Part shown: piece by piece, positions 1 through 7,569 of the stretch
How the letters are laid out: the number at the start of each line of letters is the position of its first letter
Position numbering within the stretch: position 1 is the stretch's first letter
NCBI GenBank assembly: GCA_045541495.1
Contig: JAZQJE010000050.1
Coordinates: forward strand, 1 to 47,412
From: RGIG3009 sp045541495
GTDB taxonomy: Bacteria > Bacillota > Clostridia > Oscillospirales > Acutalibacteraceae
DNA length: 47,412 nt
Reading direction: 5' to 3'
Notes under the pieces: model-generated
Database searches by the model: none
What the model saw: only the letters and a program-made list of their open reading frames with translations
Told to the model about the DNA's origin: nothing
Translations under genes and position numbers: made by a program

Positions 1-1
1 G

Positions 2-169
2 GCTACGATCCGACTTCTTGTGGCCCACACCTCCGATCCCGAGACAGTCGCCAATCCGATTATCAAGGTCGAGGTCGCCACACCGGGCACCGCCAATCCT
101 TTCGCCGCCCCTGTCGAGGTCGTGAACGGTACGGACAATCCGGTTAACACGCTTGAGGTTACGCCTTAA
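2..169 (+). CDS. Major capsid protein, C-terminal fragment (genotype A)
   Basis: Partial gene entering from the left edge; only the last 55 codons are present. The reading frame aligns with the end of the complete capsid gene at 43780-44898: both end in a stretch beginning VANPIIKVE and finishing with EVTP before the stop. The fragment uses GAG and contains two GATC sites, unlike the full copy, so it is the sister genotype's capsid gene, not a paralogue. Function by homology within the window: forms the icosahedral shell. Confidence 0.85.
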   Translation, partial: ATIRLLVAHTSDPETVANPIIKVEVATPGTANPFAAPVEVVNGTDNPVNTLEVTP

Positions 170-198
170 TTTCGGGCACATTCGAAAGCATTATTTCG

Positions 199-233
199 CG
201 GGGACGGGTCGAATTAACCCCGTCCCCGTTTTT
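199..233 (+). terminator. Rho-independent terminator after the capsid gene
   Basis: A 10-bp GC-rich stem (199-208 with 219-228) with a TCGAATTAAC loop is followed by a T run. It lies 30 nt after the capsid stop codon. The same structure recurs at 44928-44961, almost base for base, although the flanking genes have diverged, which supports function. It probably sets a step down in transcription between the abundant capsid protein and the neck genes. Confidence 0.85.
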
Positions 234-288
234 CATTTGTAAAGAATTTTGATACGTCCGGAAAACCTGTAAAGAAAATTAAACTTTT

Positions 289-1647
289 ATGATACGATTA
301 AAAGATATACAAACGGCGTTGCTGCCCGTGGTAGGCTGGGAGCAGGACTACAACCCCGAAAAGCAGATAGACGACGAGCTGTGCCAGAGCGAGAGCGGGC
401 TGACGTTCCAAGGGGCGCACCCGCTTTGCACGTTGGCGAACATCCGTGCGATTATGCCGGACGATTACTTTTTCAGTTATCCAGCGTGGAATCAAATTTT
501 GTCGTACAAAAAGGGTTCGAAAGTAAGCCACGACGACAAAATTTGGATTGCCAATTATGATAATACGGGCATTGTCCCGGAAGCGACCGACTTTAATCAA
601 GACTTTAATAACGATTTCGGTTCGGAATTGGCGGGGGCGTGGGTTAAATACGATATGGTTTCGGACTTTGTGCCCCAACTGACCATTAACGGGATAAATA
701 CCGCTGTTCAGACGTTTATCCAAGATAAGCAACTGCAACAGGAGACACGCAACCTTATGGAGCGCAGGACGTTTTTCGATGGCGCTGCCAGATTACAGGC
801 GACAATCGAGCCGAGGGGAAAGATTGTCGGGTTCGAGATTGTCCCGGTTCGGTCTATGGGAGTGACCACGAAGATCGAGCGGATAGGGTTGCAGATGGTC
901 GGAGGCACAGGAACGGTTAGGCTTTATTTGTTCCATTCCTCGCAGGTCGCCCCGATGAGGGTTATCGACTTGGAGTTCACGAACAGGAGCGGGGGCTTCC
1001 AATGGTTCACGCCAGCCGAGCCGATTTATTTGCCGTATATCCCCGGGAGCGACGGGGATGGCAACGACTCCGGCGGGGCTTGGTTCTTGTGCTATAACCA
1101 GAACGAATTGCCGGAGGGGATGCGGGCGTTAAACGTGTCGAAGGATTGGTCGGTCGAACCCTGTCAGACCTGCCTCGGAGGGTCGATAGAATCTTGGCGG
1201 CAAATGACGAAATATTTGCAGGTTTCCCCGTTCGGGATTCAAGCCCCGGAGGATTTCTCGGAATATCCCGAAATGTTCGATATTGGCTTGGTGGGCTACA
1301 CGAACACGATGAATTACGGGCTGAATTGCGAGATTTCGGTCGGATGCGACTTGACTGACTTTATTATCTCGCAGCGGCAGATTTTCGCCACGGTGATCCA
1401 GAAGCAGGGCGCCGCCACGGTCATGAGGACTATCGCCATGAATGCAGATGTTCGGGTTAACCGTAACCAAGTCAACGTGACGAGGGACGAGCTATTGTAC
1501 GAGCTGGACGGAGCGCCCACGGGGAGGGCTGCCGGGCTTGGGTACGAGCTTAAACAGGCGTATCGGGCTTTGTCCCTTGACACGAGGGGGCTTGACCGAA
1601 TTTGCTTGACTTGCAACAATCACGGCGTGAAATATCGCACGGTTTAA
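289..1647 (+). CDS. Neck/head-tail joining structural protein with carbohydrate-binding-like insert (genotype A)
   Basis: 452 aa, the first gene after the capsid gene, so a virion neck or capsid-associated protein is likely; I cannot name the family with certainty. The whole protein is strongly conserved with the 438-aa copy at 45018. Residues 67-118 look like a type 5/12 carbohydrate-binding module: W, then YKKGSKV, KIWIA, DNTG and a closing W. This insert is the most divergent part between the two copies and here contains an extra DFNNDF segment. No signal peptide or membrane segment. The ATG at 289 matches the start of the second copy exactly. GAG/CAG codon style with GATC sites. Confidence 0.75.
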   Translation: MIRLKDIQTALLPVVGWEQDYNPEKQIDDELCQSESGLTFQGAHPLCTLANIRAIMPDDYFFSYPAWNQILSYKKGSKVSHDDKIWIANYDNTGIVPEATDFNQDFNNDFGSELAGAWVKYDMVSDFVPQLTINGINTAVQTFIQDKQLQQETRNLMERRTFFDGAARLQATIEPRGKIVGFEIVPVRSMGVTTKIERIGLQMVGGTGTVRLYLFHSSQVAPMRVIDLEFTNRSGGFQWFTPAEPIYLPYIPGSDGDGNDSGGAWFLCYNQNELPEGMRALNVSKDWSVEPCQTCLGGSIESWRQMTKYLQVSPFGIQAPEDFSEYPEMFDIGLVGYTNTMNYGLNCEISVGCDLTDFIISQRQIFATVIQKQGAATVMRTIAMNADVRVNRNQVNVTRDELLYELDGAPTGRAAGLGYELKQAYRALSLDTRGLDRICLTCNNHGVKYRTV

Positions 1648-1662
1648 AAAACGGCTTCTGAC

Positions 1663-1714
1663 GGGCATTTGCCATGCGGGATGATAAATTACTCATCTTT
1701 TTGGGGAAATGCCC
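1663..1714 (+). ncRNA. Structured intergenic RNA element (copy 1)
   Basis: An 8-bp stem pairs 1663-1670 (GGGCATTT) with 1707-1714 (AAATGCCC) and encloses a conserved GATGATAAATTAC core. At the same place in the other genotype (46363-46412) the stem is GGGCTTTCG with CGAAAGCCC, so the pairing is kept by compensatory change. It lies 35 nt before the next start codon. A cis-acting leader or processing site is the simplest reading. Confidence 0.55.
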
Positions 1715-1748
1715 GGAAAACGCCGGAAAATAGCCAAAATAGGGACGT

Positions 1749-2261
1749 ATGGGAATACTTGAGGACTTGCGATTGCGTGTCGGGGCAATAGAGACGGGGC
1801 TTCGTACCGGGGAAATGATCCGGGACGTGGTCGTGCGGCACCCCGATGATATTCTGGAGTTGCAAAGGCGGCAACTATTCGAGGGCAAGGCTTCCAACGG
1901 GGAGGACATTCGCCCGTATTACTCGGAGGACTTGAAGCCGTCGGGGTATTTCCATTCGGTCGAATCGGCTGGAAGATACGCCGCTTGGAAGCAGAGCGGC
2001 ATTAACTATCCCTATTCGGCAAGACGTAACCCGGACGCGCCGAACCTGTATATTAACGGCAAATTTCATGACGAGCTGGGGGTTCGGTTCGGGACGAGTA
2101 ACGTGGGGATAGTCCCGACAACTCCGTACGCGGCTGGGATTATGGCCAAATATGGGATAAATACCTTCGGCTTGATGATGTCTAATTGGCTGGCTATCTT
2201 TACGGAGCGGAACGGTTACAACGAATTGATGTTAGTTATTAAAACGAGGTTATATGTCTGA
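1749..2261 (+). CDS. Conserved neck/tail-completion candidate protein (genotype A)
   Basis: 170 aa, soluble, no recognised catalytic motif. Contains a conserved block around HPDDILELQ, PYYSEDL and GYFHSVES. Its counterpart at 46446-46958 has the same length and conserved order. Position two genes after the capsid and three before the tail chaperone candidate suggests a connector, stopper or tail-completion protein; this is inference from synteny. The stop overlaps the start of the next gene (2254), indicating translational coupling. Confidence 0.65.
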   Translation: MGILEDLRLRVGAIETGLRTGEMIRDVVVRHPDDILELQRRQLFEGKASNGEDIRPYYSEDLKPSGYFHSVESAGRYAAWKQSGINYPYSARRNPDAPNLYINGKFHDELGVRFGTSNVGIVPTTPYAAGIMAKYGINTFGLMMSNWLAIFTERNGYNELMLVIKTRLYV

Positions 2262-2847
2262 AATTAACGCACCCGTCATCGCTGACGCTGTGATGCTGGA
2301 CAAGGTTATCGGGGAGATACAACAGGCGCTCGTCGATAATATCCCTTGGATGGATGCCGCGTTCGGTCGCTCGCAGAGATTGACGAAAAGAATAAACGGC
2401 AATAGCGTGATAACTCCGAACGTCTATTGCGGCGGCTGGAATGGCCACGGGGAGAATGATTATATCGAGGTTTCCCCGGATAGCAAGATAGGCAATTTCG
2501 CGTTTTTCGAGGTGGATGACCCGGAGACGATTGACGCGGGGCCGTGGGCGAGGGAGATAACCGCCCCGTTCGCCTTGATAGTCTGGTTCGACCTGCGGAG
2601 GGTCTTCGGTGTTGAGGACAATCGCAACACGGAATTGCTAAAGGCGCAAATCTTGAGACTGTTGAGCGGCCGGGACGGCTGGGTCTTGAGGGGTGGCCGC
2701 GTGACCATTAACCAGATTTACGAGAGAGCGGAAAACATCTATCGGGGTTACACTCTTTCGGAGGTCGATAATCAATATCTTATGCACCCGTTCGGGGGAT
2801 TCCGTTTCGAGGGCACGTTACAATTTTCGGAATTATGCTTGGAATAA
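2254..2847 (+). CDS. Tail terminator/completion-like structural protein (genotype A)
   Basis: 197 aa, overlapping the previous gene by 8 nt. Recognisable conserved stretches are IPWMD, NVYCGGWNGHGENDY and DAGPWAR. Size and place between neck and tail chaperone genes fit a tail terminator, but I do not recognise the family from sequence. The sister copy begins at 46951 and is cut by the contig end. GAG-style codons. Confidence 0.6.
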   Translation: MSEINAPVIADAVMLDKVIGEIQQALVDNIPWMDAAFGRSQRLTKRINGNSVITPNVYCGGWNGHGENDYIEVSPDSKIGNFAFFEVDDPETIDAGPWAREITAPFALIVWFDLRRVFGVEDNRNTELLKAQILRLLSGRDGWVLRGGRVTINQIYERAENIYRGYTLSEVDNQYLMHPFGGFRFEGTLQFSELCLE

Positions 2848-3104
2848 TGGAGTTCGTTTGTTGGGTGGTGGTCGTGGCCTTGGTCGCGGCCTTCGCGCTG
2901 GGGCTGGCCGTGAAGTGGGGCTGGCTCGAATGGTTGCAGGTTCACGCCCCGAATGATTTTTTCTCGAAGTTGCTGAATTGTAAATTTTGCTGCTCGTTCT
3001 GGGTCGGACTCATTATTTCGCTAACTTTGCTTGCGGTGACGGCGCATTGGTCTTTGTTGGCAGTGCCGTTTTGCTCGACAATCATAACGAGGGAATTATG
3101 GTAA
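2835..3104 (+). CDS. Small two-helix membrane protein with CKFCCSFW motif
   Basis: 89 aa. Two hydrophobic segments, about residues 6-28 and 55-80, flank a cysteine motif CKFCCSFWVG at about 49-58. CxxC followed by aromatic FW before a membrane helix is seen in small membrane proteins of unknown function in other phages. The start overlaps the previous gene by 13 nt and the end overlaps the next by 7 nt, so it is translated within the tail operon. A membrane protein among tail genes is unusual; it may act on the infected cell envelope rather than in the virion. Confidence 0.6.
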   Translation: MLGIMEFVCWVVVVALVAAFALGLAVKWGWLEWLQVHAPNDFFSKLLNCKFCCSFWVGLIISLTLLAVTAHWSLLAVPFCSTIITRELW

Positions 3105-3874
3105 CAGTAACTATCGGGGGACGAAAAGTCCGTATGTATGATTCTATCGACGAGCTGCCGATAGTCAGATTTCACCGATACCAACGTTCGTTGTTGGTGG
3201 ATGCCGGGGTAGGTTCCGACATAGCCGCTTTCGACCAGAGGATAGAACGGACGAGGCGGTTCCTTATGGCCGGGGACGCGGAGAAAGCGGGTCGGGAATT
3301 GGAGAATTTGCGGCAATCCGTTTTCTTGATCCAGAACTCGGTCGATACGAAACTGTTGTCTTTCGCCGCTTTGGTGGCGGAGGTTGACGGGGTCGTTTGT
3401 GAGGATTTGTCGGACGAGGGCTTGCGGAAGGTCTGCGAGATGCTGGCAAAAGCCCCCGTCGGGGAAATGACCGCCCAACTCGGAGCGGTCAAAAAAAAAA
3501 TAGACGATGAACTGCAATTATATTTCCCGAAGATATTCAACGACGCGAGCGTGAAGGAATATTACGACATCTTGAGGCAACGGGCGTTGGCGGTACTTAA
3601 CGGGATTATCAGAGGCGAGGACAGGCCGGGGGAGACTGCGGAGGTTGACAAATTGACGACGGCGTTGATAACTTACTCGAAGCCGCAGATGTTTTCCGGC
3701 TCGGATGGCGTGGAAGTCACGTTCGACAGGCAGTTCGAGGACTTGTGCCTCGTTTTATCCGAGCAGGTTCACGTCAGCTCGAAGCGTCTGACGGTTCTGG
3801 AGTTTTACAACGCCTTTGATTTTGTGCGGGAGAGGGCGAAACAGGCCGAGAAAGGCCAAAAACGGGCGGTATGA
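3098..3874 (+). CDS. Tail assembly chaperone candidate
   Basis: 258 aa from the ATG at 3098, which overlaps the preceding stop; an upstream in-frame extension exists but would lie inside the membrane-protein gene. Mostly alpha-helical and charged, with no catalytic motif. It directly precedes the tape measure gene, the usual place of the tail assembly chaperone that coats the tape measure before tube polymerisation. No obvious slippery frameshift site was identified, though an A run occurs at 3490-3499. Function is inferred from position. Confidence 0.55.
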   Translation: MVTVTIGGRKVRMYDSIDELPIVRFHRYQRSLLVDAGVGSDIAAFDQRIERTRRFLMAGDAEKAGRELENLRQSVFLIQNSVDTKLLSFAALVAEVDGVVCEDLSDEGLRKVCEMLAKAPVGEMTAQLGAVKKKIDDELQLYFPKIFNDASVKEYYDILRQRALAVLNGIIRGEDRPGETAEVDKLTTALITYSKPQMFSGSDGVEVTFDRQFEDLCLVLSEQVHVSSKRLTVLEFYNAFDFVRERAKQAEKGQKRAV

Positions 3875-3958
3875 CGCACTTTTGTTTTTGAGATAGGGAA
3901 TTTATCATTTTGGAAATAAAACGCTGAATACGGCGATTTTTGTAAAAAATAACTTGAC
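3875..3958 (+). promoter_or_regulatory. AT-rich intergenic block before the tape measure gene
   Basis: 84 nt with GATAGGGAATTT, CATTTTGGAAAT and TAAAAAATAACT. The same order of words occurs in the block before the structural gene at 39421 (GATAAGGAATTA, CATTTTTGGAAAG, TAAAAAATAACT). Both precede highly expressed virion genes, so a shared late promoter or leader is likely; no clean TAnnTTTG box is present here. Confidence 0.45.
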
Positions 3959-6900
3959 ATGGACAATCCGAACCCGATCTATTATCGTGACTTGATCACG
4001 CCGGACAATTCGATCACGAATCTTATATCGCAACTTGACGCTTTGATCGCCAAGTATAATTCGGCAAAGAGTGAGATTCAAGGAGCGGCGGTCGAAGCGG
4101 CGAAGAGTATGCAGAATCTTTCCGGGGCGACCGAGGCGCAAAGGCAGAATATCTCGGCTTTGGCGACCGAGAGCGAAAAGTTGGCCAAACATTACGAGAG
4201 ATATACAACCGCGGAGCGGGAAGAGTATAAGCGGAAGCAGTCGATAATACAGGCCACGAAGGAGCAGCAGCGAATCGACAAACTTCTGGTCGAGATTAAC
4301 AATTCGGTCGAGGGGTCGTACAAGAGACTGTCGGCGCAGTATCGCTTAAACAAAATCCGGCTTAATGAGATGACCGCCGAGCAGAGGCGCAGCACGGAGG
4401 CGGGGCGTAAACTTGAGACGGAGACGAGACTGATCTACGAGGAAATGTCCCGCCTGCAAAAGGCGACGGGCAAGTACACGCTTGAGGTCGGCCATTACGA
4501 GAACGCCTTGAGGGCGTTGCCGGGGCCGATTGGTCAAGTGGTCTCCGGGTTCTCGAATATGCGGGGACAGTTGGGGGCGATAGCTGGTTCCGGGTTACCG
4601 TTGGGGACGAAAGCCTTGCAGGGGTTCACGACAATTCTCACGGGTACGGTAGGTATGATGATGTTATTCGTCCGGCATCTTACGGGATCGGCGAAGACCT
4701 TGAGAGAGTTCGAACAGGCGAACGCAGATTTGTCCACAATCCTCGGAGTGAACCGAAAGGATATGCAGGGACTTGTCGATTCGGCTTTGGCTCTGGGACG
4801 ATCCACGGAATACACGGCAAGTCAAGTCACGCAGTTGCAGACGGAGCTTGCCAAACTCGGCTTCGGACAGGGGTCGATTATGGCGATGCAGAAGTCAGTC
4901 TTACAGTTCGCCACGGCGGTAGGGGCTAATCTGGGAGAGGCTGCGAGCGTGGCCGGATCGACTTTGAGGGCTTTCAATCTGACAAGTGCCGACACGGAAG
5001 AGGTGCTTGCGACCTTGGCGGTGGCCACGAACAATTCGGCATTATCGTTCGCGAGAATCCAAGACAGTATCGGCACGGTGTTCCCGGTGGCCAACGCTTT
5101 CGGCTTGACCATAAAAGACACGACGGCCTTGTTGGGTGCTTTGGCCAATGCCGGATTCGACGCTTCCAGCGCCGCCACGGCGACGAGAAATATAATACTT
5201 AATCTCTCGGATGCGGGGGGCAAGTTGGCGCAAAGATTGGGCGGCAGCGTACGGACATTCGATGAGATATTCGAGGCGCTTATCAAGTTGAGGGATTCCG
5301 GCATAGACTTGAGCGAGGCTCTCGAGCTGACTGATAGGCGAAGCGTGGCCGCTTTCTCCGCCTTCCTGTCCGGGGCTGAAACAACGAGAGAATTGCGGGC
5401 AAGTCTTGAGGACGTTTCCGGCGAGTTGGAACGCATCGAGAAAGAGCGTTTGAACACGGTCGAGGGTTCGACGAAATTGCTAAAATCCGCTTGGGAGGGG
5501 TTGACGCTCGCCTTCCAAGAATCGCAGGGGACAATCAAGGACACGATCGATTGGCTGACGAAGCTAATCGGGGAGGTGCAAAGACTGTTATTCCCTACGC
5601 AGACAATCACGAGCGAGTGGGCGGACAAATATCTTGCGGACTTCCAATATATCGCCAAGAACATATCTACGGAGGCCGCTAAATCGACTTTGGAAGGATC
5701 GGGGGATCAAGCGCTCCGGGAATATCTGAAAGCGAGGGAAGACCTTGATAACGCGTCGATATTTAATGTCGGGAAACGGGCGAAAGCGGAAGAGGACGCG
5801 GAGCGGAAATACCAAGGATATTTGAAGGCTCGCCAGACTTTTCTCGACCAGATAGCCAACGAGGAACAGGAGCGGGAGAAACAAAGACAATCGCAGCAGA
5901 CGGAGACGGAGAAAAAGAAGGAGGAAGCCGATAAAAAGGCTTTGGAGGCGGCGAAGAAAGCGGCGGAACAGGCGAAAAAGCAGAGGATCGCCGACAGGAG
6001 GGCGGTCGTTGAGTCGATAAACTTGGAGATTGCGGCCACGGAAGCCGGGACGGATAAGATGCTGCAACTCCGTTTGGATAAGATCGATGCCCAACGGCAG
6101 TTGGAATTGGAGCAGAATCGGCAAAAAACGGAGTCAGAACGGCAAGACGAGGCGGCGATTAATGCCAAGTATGACCGGGAGAGAATAGAGGCGCAGAAGG
6201 CGTTTAACGCCGAAGTGGCGAAAATGAATGTCCAGAGATTGCAAGCGGAGCAGCAGGCGATCCAGTTGCAAATCGCCATAACCGAGGACGGGACGGACGA
6301 GATGCTACAATTAAGGCTCGATAATATCGAGAAGCAGCGGCAAATCGAGATCGAGCAGAACAGGCAGAAGGCCGAGAGCGTCAGACAGGACGAGGCGGCG
6401 ATTGACGCCAAATATCATCAAATGGCTTTGAGGGAATCGGCGGAATTTAATAACAAGCTGGCGCAACGGGATATGGAAGCGGCGAGGAATTTGGCGCAAG
6501 CCGAGTTCGATTTGCTGGACAAGAATGAACGGCAAAAGACTTTGTTCCGGCTGCAACAGGAGCGGAAGCGTCTGGAAGATATTTTGGAACTGAACGAGAC
6601 GGCCATGAAGAAAATGGCCGAGGACGAGATCAAGACGATAAAAAAGACAATCGAGGGCATCGACAAAGAAGCGTCCCGGCTCGGTTACAAGAATATTTTC
6701 GAGGTTATAGGGTTGAGTGTGGATTCCGAGCAGCAAGACGCATTAAAGACGGCTTTCGATTCGATAAAGGGCTCGCTCTCGGAGATAGCTGACGCATGGA
6801 CCGCGGCTGCGGACGCGGCCGTGGCCGCTGCCGATAAGCAGGTAGAGGCGGCGCAAAAGGCTTTGGACGCGGAGATAGAGGCGAGGAATCAAGGCTACGC

Positions 6901-7567
6901 AAATGAGGTGGAGACGGCGCAGAAGGAATTGGCGCTGGCGCAGAAGAACCGGGAAGCGGCGTTGAAGGAGCAAGAGCGGGCGCAGAGGGCGCAAGCCTTG
7001 ATGGATTCGGCAACACAAACGTCAAGTCTTGTGACGGCTTCGGCGAATATCTGGAAGGCTTTTTCCGGCATCCCTGTTGTCGGCCCGGCTTTGGCCGCGG
7101 CGGCATTGGTCACGATGTGGGGATCATTTGCCGCGGCGAAAATAAAGGCTTCGCAGGTGTCAAGGAGCGAGCAATACGGCGAGGGTACGGTCGAGCTGCT
7201 TGAGGGTGGAAGCCATGCCAGCGGACATGATATTGACCTCGGAACGAAAAAGGACGGGACGAGAAGGAGAGCCGAGGGCGGGGAGTTTTTCGCCGTGATT
7301 AACAAGAAGAATTCGAGAAAGTTCCGGGACGTGATCCCGGACGTTATAAACTCATTCAACGACGGGACTTTCGCCGAGCGTTACAGGAAGGCGAACGCGT
7401 CGCTGGCAGGGGCCGCGGTTGGAATGGTCGTGGAGGGTACGGACGTGTCCGGCCTTGAGAGGGACGTCGCCGCAATCCGTAGGCAGGGTGACGAGAGCCG
7501 ATTCGTTGACCAGAGGGGAAACGTTGTCGTCCGTTACAAGAATCTGACACGAAAGATTAAGTCGTAG
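3959..7567 (+). CDS. Tail tape measure protein
   Basis: 1202 aa, the longest gene in the window. N-terminal 170 residues are coiled coil. A hydrophobic stretch near 210-240 precedes a phage tape-measure core (about 240-520) recognisable from alternating ALGRSTEYTASQV and LANAGFDASSAATATRNI-type helices. A long charged coiled coil (about 590-1040) contains a tandem repeat of about 81 residues starting near 690 and 770 (MLQLRLDxI, RQDEAAI). A second hydrophobic segment lies near 1030-1060. Sets tail length and is ejected during infection. Entirely in GAG/GATC style. The ATG at 3959 is the first plausible start after the intergenic block. Confidence 0.93.
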   Translation: MDNPNPIYYRDLITPDNSITNLISQLDALIAKYNSAKSEIQGAAVEAAKSMQNLSGATEAQRQNISALATESEKLAKHYERYTTAEREEYKRKQSIIQATKEQQRIDKLLVEINNSVEGSYKRLSAQYRLNKIRLNEMTAEQRRSTEAGRKLETETRLIYEEMSRLQKATGKYTLEVGHYENALRALPGPIGQVVSGFSNMRGQLGAIAGSGLPLGTKALQGFTTILTGTVGMMMLFVRHLTGSAKTLREFEQANADLSTILGVNRKDMQGLVDSALALGRSTEYTASQVTQLQTELAKLGFGQGSIMAMQKSVLQFATAVGANLGEAASVAGSTLRAFNLTSADTEEVLATLAVATNNSALSFARIQDSIGTVFPVANAFGLTIKDTTALLGALANAGFDASSAATATRNIILNLSDAGGKLAQRLGGSVRTFDEIFEALIKLRDSGIDLSEALELTDRRSVAAFSAFLSGAETTRELRASLEDVSGELERIEKERLNTVEGSTKLLKSAWEGLTLAFQESQGTIKDTIDWLTKLIGEVQRLLFPTQTITSEWADKYLADFQYIAKNISTEAAKSTLEGSGDQALREYLKAREDLDNASIFNVGKRAKAEEDAERKYQGYLKARQTFLDQIANEEQEREKQRQSQQTETEKKKEEADKKALEAAKKAAEQAKKQRIADRRAVVESINLEIAATEAGTDKMLQLRLDKIDAQRQLELEQNRQKTESERQDEAAINAKYDRERIEAQKAFNAEVAKMNVQRLQAEQQAIQLQIAITEDGTDEMLQLRLDNIEKQRQIEIEQNRQKAESVRQDEAAIDAKYHQMALRESAEFNNKLAQRDMEAARNLAQAEFDLLDKNERQKTLFRLQQERKRLEDILELNETAMKKMAEDEIKTIKKTIEGIDKEASRLGYKNIFEVIGLSVDSEQQDALKTAFDSIKGSLSEIADAWTAAADAAVAAADKQVEAAQKALDAEIEARNQGYANEVETAQKELALAQKNREAALKEQERAQRAQALMDSATQTSSLVTASANIWKAFSGIPVVGPALAAAALVTMWGSFAAAKIKASQVSRSEQYGEGTVELLEGGSHASGHDIDLGTKKDGTRRRAEGGEFFAVINKKNSRKFRDVIPDVINSFNDGTFAERYRKANASLAGAAVGMVVEGTDVSGLERDVAAIRRQGDESRFVDQRGNVVVRYKNLTRKIKS

Positions 7568-7569
7568 CC

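Noticed and set aside
3490..3499. Programmed frameshift at the A run in the tail chaperone candidate
   Set aside because: The alternative frames after the A run close quickly and no G-T fusion product reaching the tape measure gene was evident.
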